Source: Petrosia ficiformis
Lineage: Eukaryota; Porifera; Demospongiae; Haplosclerida; Petrosiidae
Length of the DNA stretch: 64,000 bases
Assembly: GCA_947044365.1 (NCBI GenBank)
Contig: OX345651.1
Coordinates: 1,152,926-1,216,925 of the forward strand
Reading direction: 5' to 3'
The position numbers and the translations under genes were made by a program. Of the stretch, positions 10,554 through 24,877 are shown in pieces. The stretch's first letter is position 1. Every line of letters begins with the position of its first letter. The notes beneath the pieces were generated by a model. The model saw nothing but the letters and a program-made list of their open reading frames with translations, searched no databases and was not told the DNA's origin.

Positions 10554-13500
10554 TTAGTTTAATCGTGGACGCTTTGGTGATTTCACATCACATGACATTA
10601 CTTCCTGGATACGACGACTATCACTGGATTGTGTCAGTGGTTGTGAAGTTAGAAAAGCATTTGGGTTAATAGTGGTTAAAATGTTTGCTGATGTAACACA
10701 CGATGTTGAACACTCAAGAGGTGTTGCTATTGGACGCTGACTTACAAGAGAGCCATAGACAGGATAATGTGAGGAATGCATTGTGTTCGAGGTTAAAAAT
10801 CCTATGCCAGATTTGTTTTTATGACCAACTGGTTTTACAAGCAGTTCATCTACATGTATGAACCCTTCCTTATGCATAGAACCAAATGAGGTTTTTACTT
10901 GAAGGTTCTGAATTTCAGAAAGTGGCTTAGGAGAAGGAAGAGTTACACTCTGTGGAACAACTTGGGAGAATGGGATGGGAGTACCGGTCTGTGGTAAACT
11001 TGTATCAGTGGAAGCATTGTGAATATTACTAAATATATTTGCTAAAATCGAGTTAGCTAGGTTCGTTACTAAGTTATTACTCTGTAAATTAATAGGGGCT
11101 AATGTGGAGGGAGTAAAATCTACAATATTATCGGATTCTACTGGACTCAACATGGAAGTAGAACTAGAGACAGGGATACTATGATGTTCGGGAGGGATAG
11201 TGTACATGGGCGGAACAAGAGCAACAGGTAGTTGCGATGTCTGCATAATACCTCCTCCAATTTGAGATATACTTGCATTGTGAACAGTTTCTTGTTTTTG
11301 ATCAAGAGCTCTGTTATCCCAAGGTTCATGTGCATTCATGTTCCTTACCGAAGAGCTCTGAAGTAGTGAATGGTTACTTTCCATTTTGTCTGTGCCCTTT
11401 AACTTAGATTTAGAGTCATACTCTACCACTGAAGGGGTTTGTGGATGAACTGTTGTACATGTAGGGATAGAATCATGTACTGGATTACTTGTAGTAGTGA
11501 TCATAACAGTTGGTGACTCTGTGCTTTCGTGTGTTGGTGGTGGTGTGAACTGTGGGATAGAAGCAGAAAAGTGACTGGATTGAACCGCTTTAGGGAGGAT
11601 GAATCGGCCATTTGCAGCTGCTGTTTGTTCTAACGTACTCTGGTATTTCTGAAGAAATTCATGGAAAATTGAAGCTAGTAAGATTCAGTTAAGGATCCAT
11701 GAGTACTGAAATACAATGTACCATGCAATGTACCATGCAAAATATTAGCCTCACATATCCAGACCCAGCCTTCTACAAAGGGTCTGGAGGACATGTGATA
11801 TTAACGTTTGTTCAAACACTCAAGACCTTAATACACAACAGTAACCACTGTCAGCAATTAATACCAATATGAATTTTATTAGTAAGACTATGAACTCATT
11901 GAAACAAAAATATTGTCATACTTGATAATTTGAACAAACAGTAGTAAGTTTGTCCCCATACCCATTCTTTGTAGTAGGTTGGGTCTGGCTCCACAAGACT
12001 AGCAAAATACATGTATATAGTACATGTACATTGTGTAAGTTAGTACATGTACATGTATAATTATGTAGCTAATTGCTAATGGTTGTATATGCTAAGGATA
12101 TAGTTATAGTAATACAATGTATTAAATAGTAAATGTACTTGTTAAATACATGTTACATGTACATAATACTAAACTACAGTACATATAGGAAATGTACATG
12201 TACATTGTACATGTACTTGTATTATACAAGTACATGTACATGTACATTTTCTATTCAATGTACTGTAGTTTAGTATTATGTACATGTACATGTACTTGTT
12301 AAATACATGTTACATGTACATAATACTAAACTACAGTACATATAGGAAATGTACATGTACTTGTATTATACAAGTACATGTACATGTACATTTCCTATTC
12401 AATGTACTGTAGTTTAGTATTATGTACATGTACACTATACATTAGTACATATACTTAAACTACTTATATATACAACTTGTACATGTATATATAAGTATAT
12501 GTACTAATGTATAGTGTACATGTACATGTACATAATACTAAACTACAGTACATTGAATAGGAAATGTACATATACATGTACTTGTTAAGTACATGTTCTA
12601 CATGTAGATATTTAGAATGTTAGGATATCATGAGGATAACGGTGTGAATGTTTCTTCATTTCATTTTCAAATTCTCTCATTTCTCGCAAATAATCGACTT
12701 GTTTAGGACATACTAATAACAAAAATAGATATACATGTACATGTACATATACTTGTCAGTATACTTTAATGTACTAACATAAATGTAGAATTATACATAT
12801 ACATGTACATGTACATGTATATCCCATTTCATCCATCCATTCATCAATCTATCCCATTGATCCAACCCATCTATTAATCCTTCAAAACTACAGTACACAT
12901 ATTGAAGTCTTACAAGGTCTTGCTACTACAGTAGATTGTCTATTATTCCCAGGTGTGTTAACTGAACATATATTACGAGGAGTACTAGTTGACAATCCAC
13001 CAAACGAGAGACTTCTTTTAAACTTACAAGCACCAGATGATTTTACAGGTGAACAGGAAGGAGATCCATTACCTGATGGATTGTAATGTACATGTATACA
13101 AAATATCAACACATTAGTACATGTACATGTAATACATGTATCACAATACATTGTAACTTGAAGAGATGGAATGTTTTGTATCCTTGCCACAGTTCAATTT
13201 AATAACATAAACCAATTAGAATAATGTACACATGTACATGTAACTACAGGTGTATGGATACCAGAAGTCAATGATTCAGTAATGTAGTAATGTGTAATTT
13301 AACTTAGTACATGTAAATGTACATGTAATGGGATATCAAATTTTGCTAGCTTCTTGTACACATAACATCTGTATCATTAATTATTTAAAACTATAAAAAT
13401 TAATTTTTTTCACTACCATGTACATGTATTACATGTAAGGTGTATGTACAGTGCATGTACCTTGTATCTCATACTGATGTAGATATGGTCTTGTATTGAA

Positions 13501-16500
13501 TGAGGCCTTTCTTACAAGTCCCTTTTTTGATGTAGAGGAACGACCAAATTCATGCTTCCTAGTTACACCTATATGTATATGTATAAATATGATTAAATGC
13601 ACATGTACATGTAAAGATATACAATATACATGTACATATGACAATCCACTAGTTAAGGTATCACTGTACATATACATGTACAGTATGTGTCATAGGCACT
13701 ATTGATATGCCTGACACATACATGTACATGTACAGTGTATGCTACATGTATGTACATGTAGTTGAGAAAGTTATATCATTCTTGGGGACTCAGAAAGTAC
13801 TGTGCTTAATATACATGTAGACATGTGTAGTTTGTGTACATGTACATGCAGTGTTTCCCCCAAAGGGTGGTAACATGGCGCTCCCCCACCCTTAATATTT
13901 ATCCTAGGGGAAACACTGTGTTACATGTATACATGTATTTGTACTTACAGACTGCATCAATATCTGGTATAGTAGGACCAGACCAGGCATATCCAGGTTT
14001 CTTAATGTGATGAGGTCCTATAAATACTTTCTTTGTAATGAGACCAAGACTGGTTAGAATATTAGCAATGTCATACAGTCTGCGAACTTTAGCTAAAAAC
14101 AATGAAAGAAAATAATACATGTACATGTTGTGTGTGTCTGTACATACATGTACATGTACATGAATGTGGTAATGTTTGTGAGTACATGGGTAGGAGGATA
14201 TGGACATGTGTAGTTTTTGTATTGTATACATGTACATGTATATGAGGTGTATATTACTTTTTGGATTGACAGGTGGATTAAGTGCCATGTATAATGTATC
14301 ATCATTATAATCAGGTACTAAAACTCTTCCAGCTTCTTCAAGTGTTACTTCATTATCCTAATTAATAAGAAATACATGTGTATATCACTTGATCAATACA
14401 GTGTAGAGTATATGTACATGATTATATGGAAGCATAACTACATGTACATGTATATCTGCAGTGTAATGCACCAGTTGTACATGTAAATAACTTACTGGTG
14501 ATATTAGGAATAACATAACAAATTTTTGACATAACACTCCTAATGATTTGTCATAACGAACAGAACGAGATGCCAAAGAAAATTCTGTGATGAGAAAAGT
14601 AAACTACATGTACATGTGTACATATACTATATGAACTGTATTCCCTACAAGTGCTTCGTTGTCTGAGACAAAATGATGCACATTTTATTGTTCTCTCAAA
14701 TCTCCAATCAGATCATGGTGCTCATTCGATAATAAAAAAATTGATTTTTTCCTGGAGTTACATAATGATGTCCTTACATGTAGTTGGTGTTTGTAGCATT
14801 TTTATTGTTCCCTCAAAACTCTAAAACTAGATCATAGAATATAGCTTTGGTGCTCATTTCACACTAGTTGGTCTGATAATTTCCCAGAGCTATACATTAT
14901 ACATTGTCATAATATCACACTGTACACATACTTAATACATTTAATTTTTATTATATAATGAATGATACACAATTTTAAATAAAATTAAATATTGAATGAA
15001 TTATGCACAGTACATTATAGGTACATGTATACTAACACACTGTATATGGGCTACATACATATACATGTACTACATGTACATGTACCTGAATCACAGAATG
15101 TATTCTCATCATCATCTTCCTCCTCTTCTTCAGTAGTACATGTAGAGGATTTATTACATTCAGAACTGTTGTTTACTGCCTACATGTATAATAATAAATA
15201 CATGTACATGTACAATAATAAATACGTGTACAATACTACACACATTCTGTATATGTACATGTACACGTATATCAAAGTGGTATACGTGTACATGTACATA
15301 CAATGTATACATTAAATTCCCCATTCGTTATCACCTGGTTAATACATGTTTGATTCAATTGTACAAAATACACATGTACACACATTCACATGAAAACTAT
15401 AGTTTCATTATAATTACATGTACATGTACTACAATACATGTACAGTACATGTACATACAGTGTACCTCAACATTAACTTTGTGTGAGTGTTTCCTTTCAT
15501 TGAAGGAGACTTCCTCGTTAACAATATTCTCTTTGTTACATTCCTGATCACTAACTTCAAGATATGGCTTAATATCAGGATCATCAATTGTCATAGCCTA
15601 TAATATTATTATTGATAGTTATTATTATTATACAAAAATACAATATAATTATTTCTCTGGTCAGGAAATAGTGCCTAGTCAGCTACATCTGTACCTTATT
15701 TTCAGTATAAAACATAGACATGTACATTATACATGAACATGTACCTACCGTACATGTGTATACATGTATGTATATGTACATTGTGTATGAGCATGTACAA
15801 GATTTCTTCTTGGTATGGGGGATGCTCGTAACATGTACATGTACATGTACTTGTACACTGTACTTCATCATTACTATACTTCATGTACATGTACAAGTAC
15901 ATGTTGTATATGTATATGTACATGTATCATGCAAATACCGAAACAAACAATGAGTTTACATGTACATGTACTGTATACACAGATTGCTTACTTTCAATTT
16001 TGCTAGTGTGTTCACAAGGTTACCTCTACCGTGCCATAAATACCAGTTCTTTGATTGTTTACTGATCATTTCCAATGCTTCCATTACATTGATGATGTCA
16101 TAAATACGTCGTCGATTAATTCCTATCAGGTTATGAATTATTAATGAGTGAGACTAATGTACAGTCATGCTTACCTAATGAACTGGCCATCATTTCTAAA
16201 CTGAACTCTTTTCCAGATCCTATGTCCTCATCAGCAACTTGTAAGAACCTTCAAGACAGTGGTAATGGAGATAGGTAAAAACAAATTTTGCATATACAGG
16301 TATGCATGTACATGTACATGTATTTTTATCCCTATGCTTGCTTACTTGGTATTTCATACAGGAAATAGCAAAATATTTTCAACAACACTTACATGTACAT
16401 GTAGTATTTGGCCATTTTGAAGTGGAAGCCAATTTGGTATCCACATCATTGCCTTTGTGGATACCAAAGGTTGTTGGCTTACTGCATAAAATTGGTAACT

Positions 16501-18173
16501 AGTACGTGTTTAAACGTACATGTGCATACATGTAAGCATTCACTGTAATTAACATACTTCTTGCATAGTAAGGCTAGTGATTTCATTTTCCTTGATGTTC
16601 CTGTATCATCTGTGTCCATTGTAGACATTTTCTTTGTTTCACTCTCCTCTTTCTCTCTGTCAAATGCTGAACTTGCTGCAGCAACAAGCATCTTTAAATT
16701 TGTTGTTGGTGTCAAAGGAGTCACTGTAGGGACAATTTATGTAATGAGAGGGACATACATGTACAACAATGCACATGTGCAAGTACATGTATATTTACAT
16801 GTAAGTAATACATGATGTTATCGGAGATGTAGAAAGAAAGAAAGAAAGAAAGAAAGACACCTGAGGCAATGGAAAAATGAAAAATGAGAGTTGCCTCAGG
16901 TGGGATTCGAACCCACGACACTCTGTACTGTAATATATGTAGCAGGCTCATGTACATTTGTAATGTGCCTAGCATGCTACCAAAAGGCGTAGAAACATAC
17001 ATGTACATGTACATTGTACAGTGTACATATACATGTTTGTACATAATCTACACATTTAATTATACACATGTACATGTACGTACACAACAAATCTACTACA
17101 TATACGTTTATGCACATATGCTCCAGACATGAGATAATAGTAAAGATTACATATTTCAAGGTAATAGTAATACATGTAGGTACATGTACATGTATATGTA
17201 ATTAAAAACACTGAGGTAATAGTAATAGTAATGGATAGTGAAGTAATAGTATTAGTAATACATTTTAGTATTATTATCTCACTGTTGAGTAATAGTAATT
17301 GACCTCAAGAAATATAGTTCATTTGTAGTAGGGCCAGTAGAGAGACATTTTAGTATTGAAAGGAAATTGTTTTGGTCAGAAAGATACAGACTTACTGATT
17401 CTCTTTTTGAGAAACTCATGAACATTAAATGCAATGGTCATTTACAATGAACATGTGGTTTAAAACATGAAAGAATTTCAAGGAAACCTCAATTTTATAG
17501 TAATAGTAATCCAGGACAGTAACACTTACTTGGGCAGTTTTAGTATAGTAATCTACTGATTTTTATGGTAATAGTATTAACTTACACTGTACACTGTAGG
17601 TAGTAATAATAATAGCTACATGTAATGATTTTTAAGGTATTAGTAATAGTAATATATTTCACTGACTTAGGAGGTATTAGTAATATATTACGAATTAGGA
17701 GGTACAGTGTAATGAGTGTATATATTAGTGGTAAACTGGTAATAAATTATACTGCTAATAGTAACAGTAATTGACCCCATGTGTGATATACACATGTATA
17801 CACACACATGTACATACTGACCTGGTTGGCAAGGAGGATTCTTAACTGGACTCTCTATCTTCCCTTGAGGATGTGTACTACTAGTATCAGCCACATATCC
17901 AACACTATTGATACTCATATTACTACTATCAATACTACTCTCTGAAAGACTGCTAAGATCTGTTGCAGCAATTACGGAAAGTGATAAAGGCTCAGACGAA
18001 TGTGCACTCTGTTTCTTAGCAGATGTACACACAAGTGGCTGAGTTGATTGTGAATGTGTATTTAAATTCTTCTCTTGTTGTAGATGGTCTGATAGAGTTT
18101 CTAATAGACCTTTAAAGTTATCCTGTATTTTACTATTGACAGTTTGTGATGACTGACTGATGTCTCGTTCCAT
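10554..18173 (-). CDS. E2F7/8: Atypical E2F transcription factor (E2F7/E2F8 type)
   Basis: Thirteen exons: 18173-17822, 16723-16558, 16248-16175, 16122-15992, 15597-15466, 15179-15086, 14584-14496, 14357-14258, 14092-13949, 13568-13461, 13072-12914, 12712-12641 and 11674-10554. All are in phase, giving 913 residues. Two winged-helix DNA-binding domains identify the atypical class. Domain 1 (about 163-241) runs [48 protein letters not shown]. Domain 2 (about 320-425) runs [42 protein letters not shown]. An acidic linker (EEEEEDDDE) separates them, and the Ser/Thr/Pro-rich tail is unrecognised. No DP-dimerisation or RB-binding segment is seen, as known for E2F7/8, which repress E2F target genes without DP. 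The 12641 donor (GTTATC) is weak. Introns hold a SINE, a MITE and a large inverted-repeat array. The gene is divergent from NUP205. Confidence 0.95.
12130..12600. repeat. Alternating inverted-repeat array (cruciform-prone) in an E2F intron
   Basis: The 20-mer AATACTAAACTACAGTACAT occurs five times in strictly alternating orientation: 12164 (+), 12258 (-), 12322 (+), 12402 (-) and 12534 (+). The copies are linked by TACATG runs. Between the last two lies a perfect 28-bp inverted repeat (12429-12456 with 12491-12518, ends GTACACTATACATTAG). The block lies in the last intron of the E2F gene. Confidence 0.9.
13849..13918. mobile_element. 70-bp MITE, CAGTGTTTCCCC family, internally deleted copy
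   Basis: It starts CAGTGTTTCCCCCAAAGGG and ends TAGGGGAAACACTG, so the termini are inverted repeats of about 13 bp. The longer copy at 31883-32037 has the same ends and shares the GGGTGGTAACATGGC and CTCCCCCACCCTTAATATTT blocks. This copy lacks about 85 bp between them. It lies in an E2F intron. CAGTG-type ends suggest hAT. Confidence 0.75.
16811..16930 (-). mobile_element. tRNA-derived SINE, 5'-truncated copy 1
   Basis: On the minus strand this reads as the 3' half of a tRNA-like head (GTGTCGTGGGTTCGAATCCC), then CTCATTTTTCATTTTTCCAT, a (CTTT)n tract and the end CCGATAACATCATG. It is almost identical to the copies at 21141 and 30719. Truncation lies in the anticodon arm. A short GTAATA repeat flanks both sides and may be the target duplication. 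It sits in the first coding intron of the E2F gene. Confidence 0.88.
17115..17775. repeat. Degenerate GGTAATAGTAATAGTAAT repeat block
   Basis: Repeated TAATAGTAATAGTAAT words are interspersed with longer shared phrases such as AAGATTACATATTTCAAGG. A related block (AAGATTACATGTTTCAAGG and TAATAGTAATAGTAAT) lies at 42245-42375, in the centre of the inverted receptor duplication. It occupies the first coding intron of the E2F gene next to the SINE. Confidence 0.65.
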
Positions 18174-19415
18174 TATCTGATAAACAGATGGTGAATGTAG
18201 TAGTAATAGTATTATATAAACATCACATGTAATATTGTATATACAAGTTGATGATCACGTATTTAATGCATCCATAGGTATAATATACATGTACATGTAC
18301 ATGAAAGGTTATTACATGTACATTTACATTCATTAAACTGAAAACAAACCTACCTGAATACACGTAATAAGTTGTTATAAACATGTAATTGTTTAAAATA
18401 TACATGTAATCAGCTGACAAGAACGAGACTCCATTAATATGTATACTACATCACATATACCTTTGACCCGTGTAGTCAGATGGAGGCTTGGTATCATGAA
18501 TATTAACAATTAATATCACATCAAACGGTACTTTGAACCATGTATTAATACAGTCAATGGTATGGTATCATATGAATATTAACAAAGGTGCTGTCACTTG
18601 ATCCATTATTATAATTATAATTATATATATATACATGTATGTATAATCACTTGTGCTGTACTAATAATATTTACAATATCATTATCTAAAATACATGTAT
18701 AATACATGTAGAGCTTTGCATTTATGGAATTTCTTATCACGATTGTTTAACACTTGAGATAAGAGCTTTTCAACAAGAAACATAACCACAAAGCAGCTGT
18801 GAATAATAAATATGGCGGTAAGTTGCCGCCAAAATCAACTTTAAAAAATCTGCTGCTCTTCCAAATACAGACTAATCTTGTAGATATACGTACATATAAT
18901 TATGAGTACAAATATAATTGTCAGCGGTAATTATTATTATCTTCATTTAACATTATTACGTTATATATATATATATATATATTATATAACAGACAGTGAA
19001 ACGAAAATACACATTCTATATACTATTACTGAAATTAGCATACTTTCTTCCCAGAGGGTTAGAACACTTAACAGGACTTCCTGTTTCGAACTGCCGGTTG
19101 AATTATCACTTGAAGTCAGCAGAAAACCAGCTTCTTCTCTCTTGCATCAAAGCCTGGCAACGCGCTCTTCAGTTCCCGCTGAGAATTTGATGGCGGCAAT
19201 CATTTGACCAATCAAATTCATTCGCCGTTACTCCTCCCCAGGCCTTACCCACGTGGACATGGTGAGCGGTTTGTCTAAGTGAAAAACAAGTGAGCAAAAT
19301 CTTACAATCTTACAAATAAGAAGAAATAAAAATGATGAGGAACAAATAATGCATCAGTATAATTTTCTGTAGGGTATACTCCACAGTATTAGTCAGACCT
19401 GACTAGTACAGCAGA
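18174..19415. promoter_or_regulatory. Shared divergent promoter interval of E2F7/8 and NUP205 with E2F-like sites
   Basis: The 1242 bp between the two start codons hold a near-perfect inverted repeat, TGGCGGTAAGTTGCCGCCA (18813-18831). On the minus strand it reads TTTTGGCGGCAA, close to the E2F consensus TTTSSCGC. TTCCCGCT near 19171 and GATGGCGGCAA near 19189 are further E2F-like words, and CCACGTGG near 19249 holds a CACGTG E-box. Much of the left half is AT-rich with TACATG repeats. E2F autoregulation is known for mammalian E2F7/8; here it is inferred from motifs only. Confidence 0.5.
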
Positions 19416-22400
19416 ATGGCGTTGGGTAGCTGGGCTCCCTTCAAAGAGTTATCCAATATTGTGAATGTTGCTGTAGTATTGAAACAGCAAGATGCTTATT
19501 TTAGTCTGGAGAAGACGCTAAAGAAACATAAACCTGATTTTATAGCCCTTTTAAAAAATCCCGTGAGTTGTTTGTTTGAGTAATTAATAACTAATTAAAA
19601 AGTAACTTGGAATATATATATTAATGTATTAAAGTATTGATATTGTCATAACGTTGGCTTTTGAGGGTGTGTTGATGCACTAAGTGGCAGTTTAGCACAT
19701 TTTGTTGTTCTAAAGTTACCCAATTATTTTTGTATCCAAGGTTTGTTCGCATATAATAACATTAGTAAGGTATATCTTTTATCATCTCTCAACAACTATA
19801 CCCAAACTCATTTTATAAGCATTTCAATTAGTATTATGTATTACTCTATAATTACTTACATTGTACGTCTATTTTTATACAGCCAAAAAATCAACCACAC
19901 AGAACCTTAGTTCAAGGTGCTACTAAACAAGGTTTGAAAGTATCTGCAGTTCCACACCCCCTCACCCTCCCACAGGAATTTATTGATGAAGCCCTGATAT
20001 TAAGTGACATTCTTAATCTAAATGAGATTGCCTCTGTGGAGTTACTCTTGGCAGGGGAGCAGCATCAACCTGACTTTCCCTCTCTAACTAGAGGGCTTGT
20101 TGCTGTTCTGTTGTATTACGACGGTAAACGTAACCTCGTGACATCATTACGAAGTCTAATCCAAGCTCGAGAGGGGGTTTCTTGGACATTGGGTCTTGGT
20201 TCCAATGTAGTTTCCTTGGTAACCAATTTCACGGATGACTTAATGCAAAACGGACTCGTTGATACTATTTTGAAACAAGTATATGACATCAATACCGACA
20301 AAGAATTAGAAAGTCTTTCAAAAGGACGAGCTATTAATGATGCTAAACATAAACAACAAATTATCGATCTGATCGAGGAGACAAAACATGCATTAATGGA
20401 CAGCTTATTCTATCTATCATGTCAAAGTCCTTTCTCCAAAGACAACATGACAAAGATATTGACCCAATTAAAGAAAATTCCGGCTACTAACGAAGGGCAC
20501 CAGCCTCTTGATTACACATCGTTAGCTTTGTTTTTCACTCTTATTTCGTCTTTTAAAGTCAGTGACTCGACTCACGATCCAGATGTTTCTTTATTGGATG
20601 AACATTTTCCTCTTATCACTGATGCTAGTTTCCTTACTTCACTTCATCAAGCGATACTGAAAGATGATTGGTCAAATTCTGCATTGGAAGCAGCTGTCAA
20701 GTTTACATGGGCCGTGTTACTAAGAGAATGCACTGCATTTGATGCTTTTAGCGGTAAATATTATATACATGTACAGTACATTTATTATATACATGATATG
20801 CATTGTAGTGTTGTTGGACAATAATGGTTACTTTTAGTTATAGTATAGTTATAGCATGTCTAGTTTCTCAAACATTTCGTCATAGTTTAATTAACTAAAA
20901 CAGTATTAAGTGTGCTAAAAGTGCTCATTATTGACCAATTGGTAGAGACTGAGTTACAGTACCCCATATTACATGTAGAAAGCATTTTTTCTCCATGGAG
21001 ATGTGATGGCTCATGTCTAATAACTCACTAAATGTTTCCGTAGTAATACTTTGTATATTTGTACATGTACTGCCTAGTATTAAGTTAGCCTGTTCTCACT
21101 GGCGTATGAGATGTTTGATTCGGACCCTGCCAGCTGAGCTGCCTTGGTAGCTCAGTTGGTAGAGTATCTGTCTGGAATACAGAGTGTCGTGGGTTCGAAT
21201 CCCACCTGAGGCAACTCTCATTTTTCATTTTTCCATTGCCTCAGGTGTCTTTCTTTCTTTCTTTCTTTCTTTCTACATCTCCGATAACATCATGTATTTA
21301 TTTAGAACAAGACGAATTGGAAGAGGATGAAAATCTTGTTGATGAAGCTATAGAGAAAGAGGCCTTCCAGTTCTTGAGACAAGCAGTGATAGCATCTCCT
21401 TTCTTTCATAATGAGGTGACCGCATGCTCTCTCATATACTTGTACATGTATATATGCATGTACACATGTACATGTATGTACGTACTTATACATGTACATG
21501 TACCATGATACATGTACATGTATGTTTGAATTGACCAATGAGATTACTGTATATAAGTTCAATAAATAATTTATAAACTTTTCCAGAGTTACAATGTACA
21601 TGTACATGTATCAATGTACACTGTACATGTACATGTACATATTATATTTGTTTGTTGTACATGTACATGTATACTCATGTTTGCCAAGAGGTCAGGCCAA
21701 TGTCTTTCACCCCTCTCTCTTTCTCTCTCCTCTAGGAATATTATGTACGTCGTCTCCATCATCTTCTTACAACCTATATCGTACTCATGCCAGTCAAGAT
21801 TACTGAACTACGTAACCATGGTGATGAGGTTGCTAGGGAAGAATTTATGCGTACTGTGAGAGGTGCTCCACCTTCTGCTAAGTCTAGACAAGACTTTGGA
21901 GAACTAATGAAAATGGTATTTACATGTGTATAATACTATATATATAATAATATATAAATATATGTACATTGTGTATGGCATGACTTTTAGGTTGGTGACT
22001 TGTATTTTGATGACCCAAATGGACTAAACTTATCATTGGAATACTGGGCTTCCGTTCATAGTGATAGTAACACTGGAATAACACCAAGAGTACCACATAG
22101 ACAGGTACAGTGTATTATACTAAGTACAGTATCACAATAAATAAGAATGTACATGTACATGTGTACATGTAATCATGTGAGTAAAGTACATGTACCTGTA
22201 CACATATGTATGTATTACATATATACTACAGTACAACAATTCACAAGTAGTATATGCATGTACATGTACATTTACACATGTACATGTACACGTGTACGTG
22301 TAATCATGTATTATGCTGTATTTCATTTTTTTAGTTGAGTCTTTTCAAGTTCATCCATCAATGTTGTGATTTATTACCTCCTTCGCTGTTCTCACCATTC

Positions 22401-24791
22401 ATGAGCATGTTCATTGGTCTCTCTAATTCACCACTCACTGCTAGTCATAGCTTCAACTTTCTGAAGGTAATTAAGTAAAAAGTATTTATACTACAATGTA
22501 AATACATGTAGTCATGTACATGTACAAATGTACGTGTACATGCATGTACATGTACATTTACATGTATATATATTTATCCCTTTTGCTGCTAGTTGTTTAT
22601 ATAAACTCATATCACACACTATTGGCCCATAGAACTTCTTGTTTGCCACAGTTTGTACATGTACATGTATATAAGACCAGAGAACACATTTAATCATGAT
22701 TTTTATATTATTATATATATATATATATATATCTTGTTATACCTTTCTAACTAGTCTAACAGTCCTAGTTTAGGAGGTGGAGGTCCTTCAGCTTCTATAT
22801 CACTCGATCATTTCTTCTCTTCATTAAGACAATATTATTTTGGATTGCGAAAAGAGATGGGTGCTAAGCACACGCCTACAGGATGTGCTATCTCGCCTCA
22901 GGAGCTGGAAGGACTGCTCACGGTTTTAAAACTTATTGGAACTATTGCAACACTTGTAAGTTCCTTTCTGTCTCTGTCTGTCTGTCTGTTTGTTGGTCTG
23001 ACGTTCATTTCACTACATGGTTTACAGATACATGATAAAATCCAACGTTATTTTATCTATCTATATATTATATTTATATCTACATGTATCTATCTATCTA
23101 TCTATACAGGATGAGAATGCTCGTGTGGTTATGTATGAGAACCAGTCCTGGTTACCAGTAGCTTCACTATTCGGTCTCATAGGATGCCCGATACCTCGGC
23201 CACTGAAATCTGAAATTTTTATAACCCTATCTGCATTTGCTCGTTCTCCAGAAATAGCAGCTTCAATGTGGCATACTCTCGAATCATCCCAGGTCAGGTG
23301 ACTTGTCATGTGACTATTGTGTTCAGTTTGTCATGGTCATGTGATTATCTTGTGATATTGTGTATATACAGGTTCTGAATACTACTAATGTTGTTAGTGG
23401 AAGTGGTGCTCAGTATGGTTTAGTTCCTACTGGACAAGAGGGAAGCATTCAGGTGTGTGTGTCTGTCTGTCTGTCTGTCTATCTGTCAGTGTCTTTCTGT
23501 AAAATATCAATTAAACTACATGTACATGTACATGTACATGTACAAAGGACTAGACTGGCATTCATTGTACATATAGGAAAACAGACTTATGTGTACATGT
23601 ACATGTATTAACTATATGACAAGTACATATGCTACATGTAACAGGTACATGTACATGTAGAAACTAGTAGCAAATTCGTTGTACAACTGTACATGTACAT
23701 GTACATATAAATCACTTGAAATTCTCAAAAGACACAAAATTCAATACAGCTCAAGATTGTAAATTATACATGTACATGTACATGTATATCTAAAGTGTTC
23801 AAACACATTAAAACTGGAGTAATATTTAAACTTTGCATTCGTGTCTTCCTTCATTAGATTGAACTTGAAGAAATAGAGTCTAAATCTGGAGATTATCCCG
23901 AGACAAGAGCCTTCCTATCTCTTCTGGATGCTATGACAGATGTCACTGTCCCTCCATCTTTGGGTCTTGGATATCGGGTACCAGGGTTTCAACCTTATCT
24001 GGAATTTGTTCGAGACTCTGTCTTTTTGAAGTTTGATTCTCGAGCATACAAAGATCCTCAAGAGAAGGTCTGTACATGTACATATACATGTACATGTATG
24101 TGCATAATAATTTATGTACACGTACAAGTACATGTACATACACATATACTGTACGATGTATGTACAAATGTATGCACATGTGTGTACTAGTACATGTATA
24201 TGTGTGTACATGTAGGCATGTACAATGTATGTATGTATGTATGTATGTACATGTATGTACAGTGCATGTACATGTACATTGTATGTATGTATTTTACATG
24301 TACATGTATGTATGTATATACATGTATGTATGTATACATGTATATGTGTGATTCCACAAATGTATTTTTATTCACATAGTGGTTGGTGGCTAGTGGTGCT
24401 ATGGAAATAATGTATAAATTACTATCAAATCATGATATAGTTCAGAATGACTTCATTGAACAAACTTGTGAGATTGCTCAAGGAAGAGTCATCACGTTAC
24501 CATGTCAACCAGGACACTCAATAATGCATCATCTGTTGAATGATTCAGCTTTATTAAGAAAAGTAAGTACATGTACATGTAGTACTATGTGCTATGTACA
24601 TGTATATAGATACATGTACATGTACATGTACACTGTATTTGTAAATATACATTAATTTTGTATTTTGATGTGTGTACATGTACATGTACATGTACATTGT
24701 GTACATCTACATGCAGTTTGTAATTATACTTTAAATTCTTATCTTCAATACTCCCTCTCCCTCTCTTTCCCTCTCTCCCTCCCTCCCTCCC

Positions 24792-24877
<86 letters not shown>

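Noticed and set aside
21141..21213. A functional tRNA gene (anticodon GGA)
   Set aside because: The fold and boxes are good, but the same sequence continues into a fixed tail present in two truncated copies, and a serine tRNA should have a long variable arm. It is the head of a SINE.
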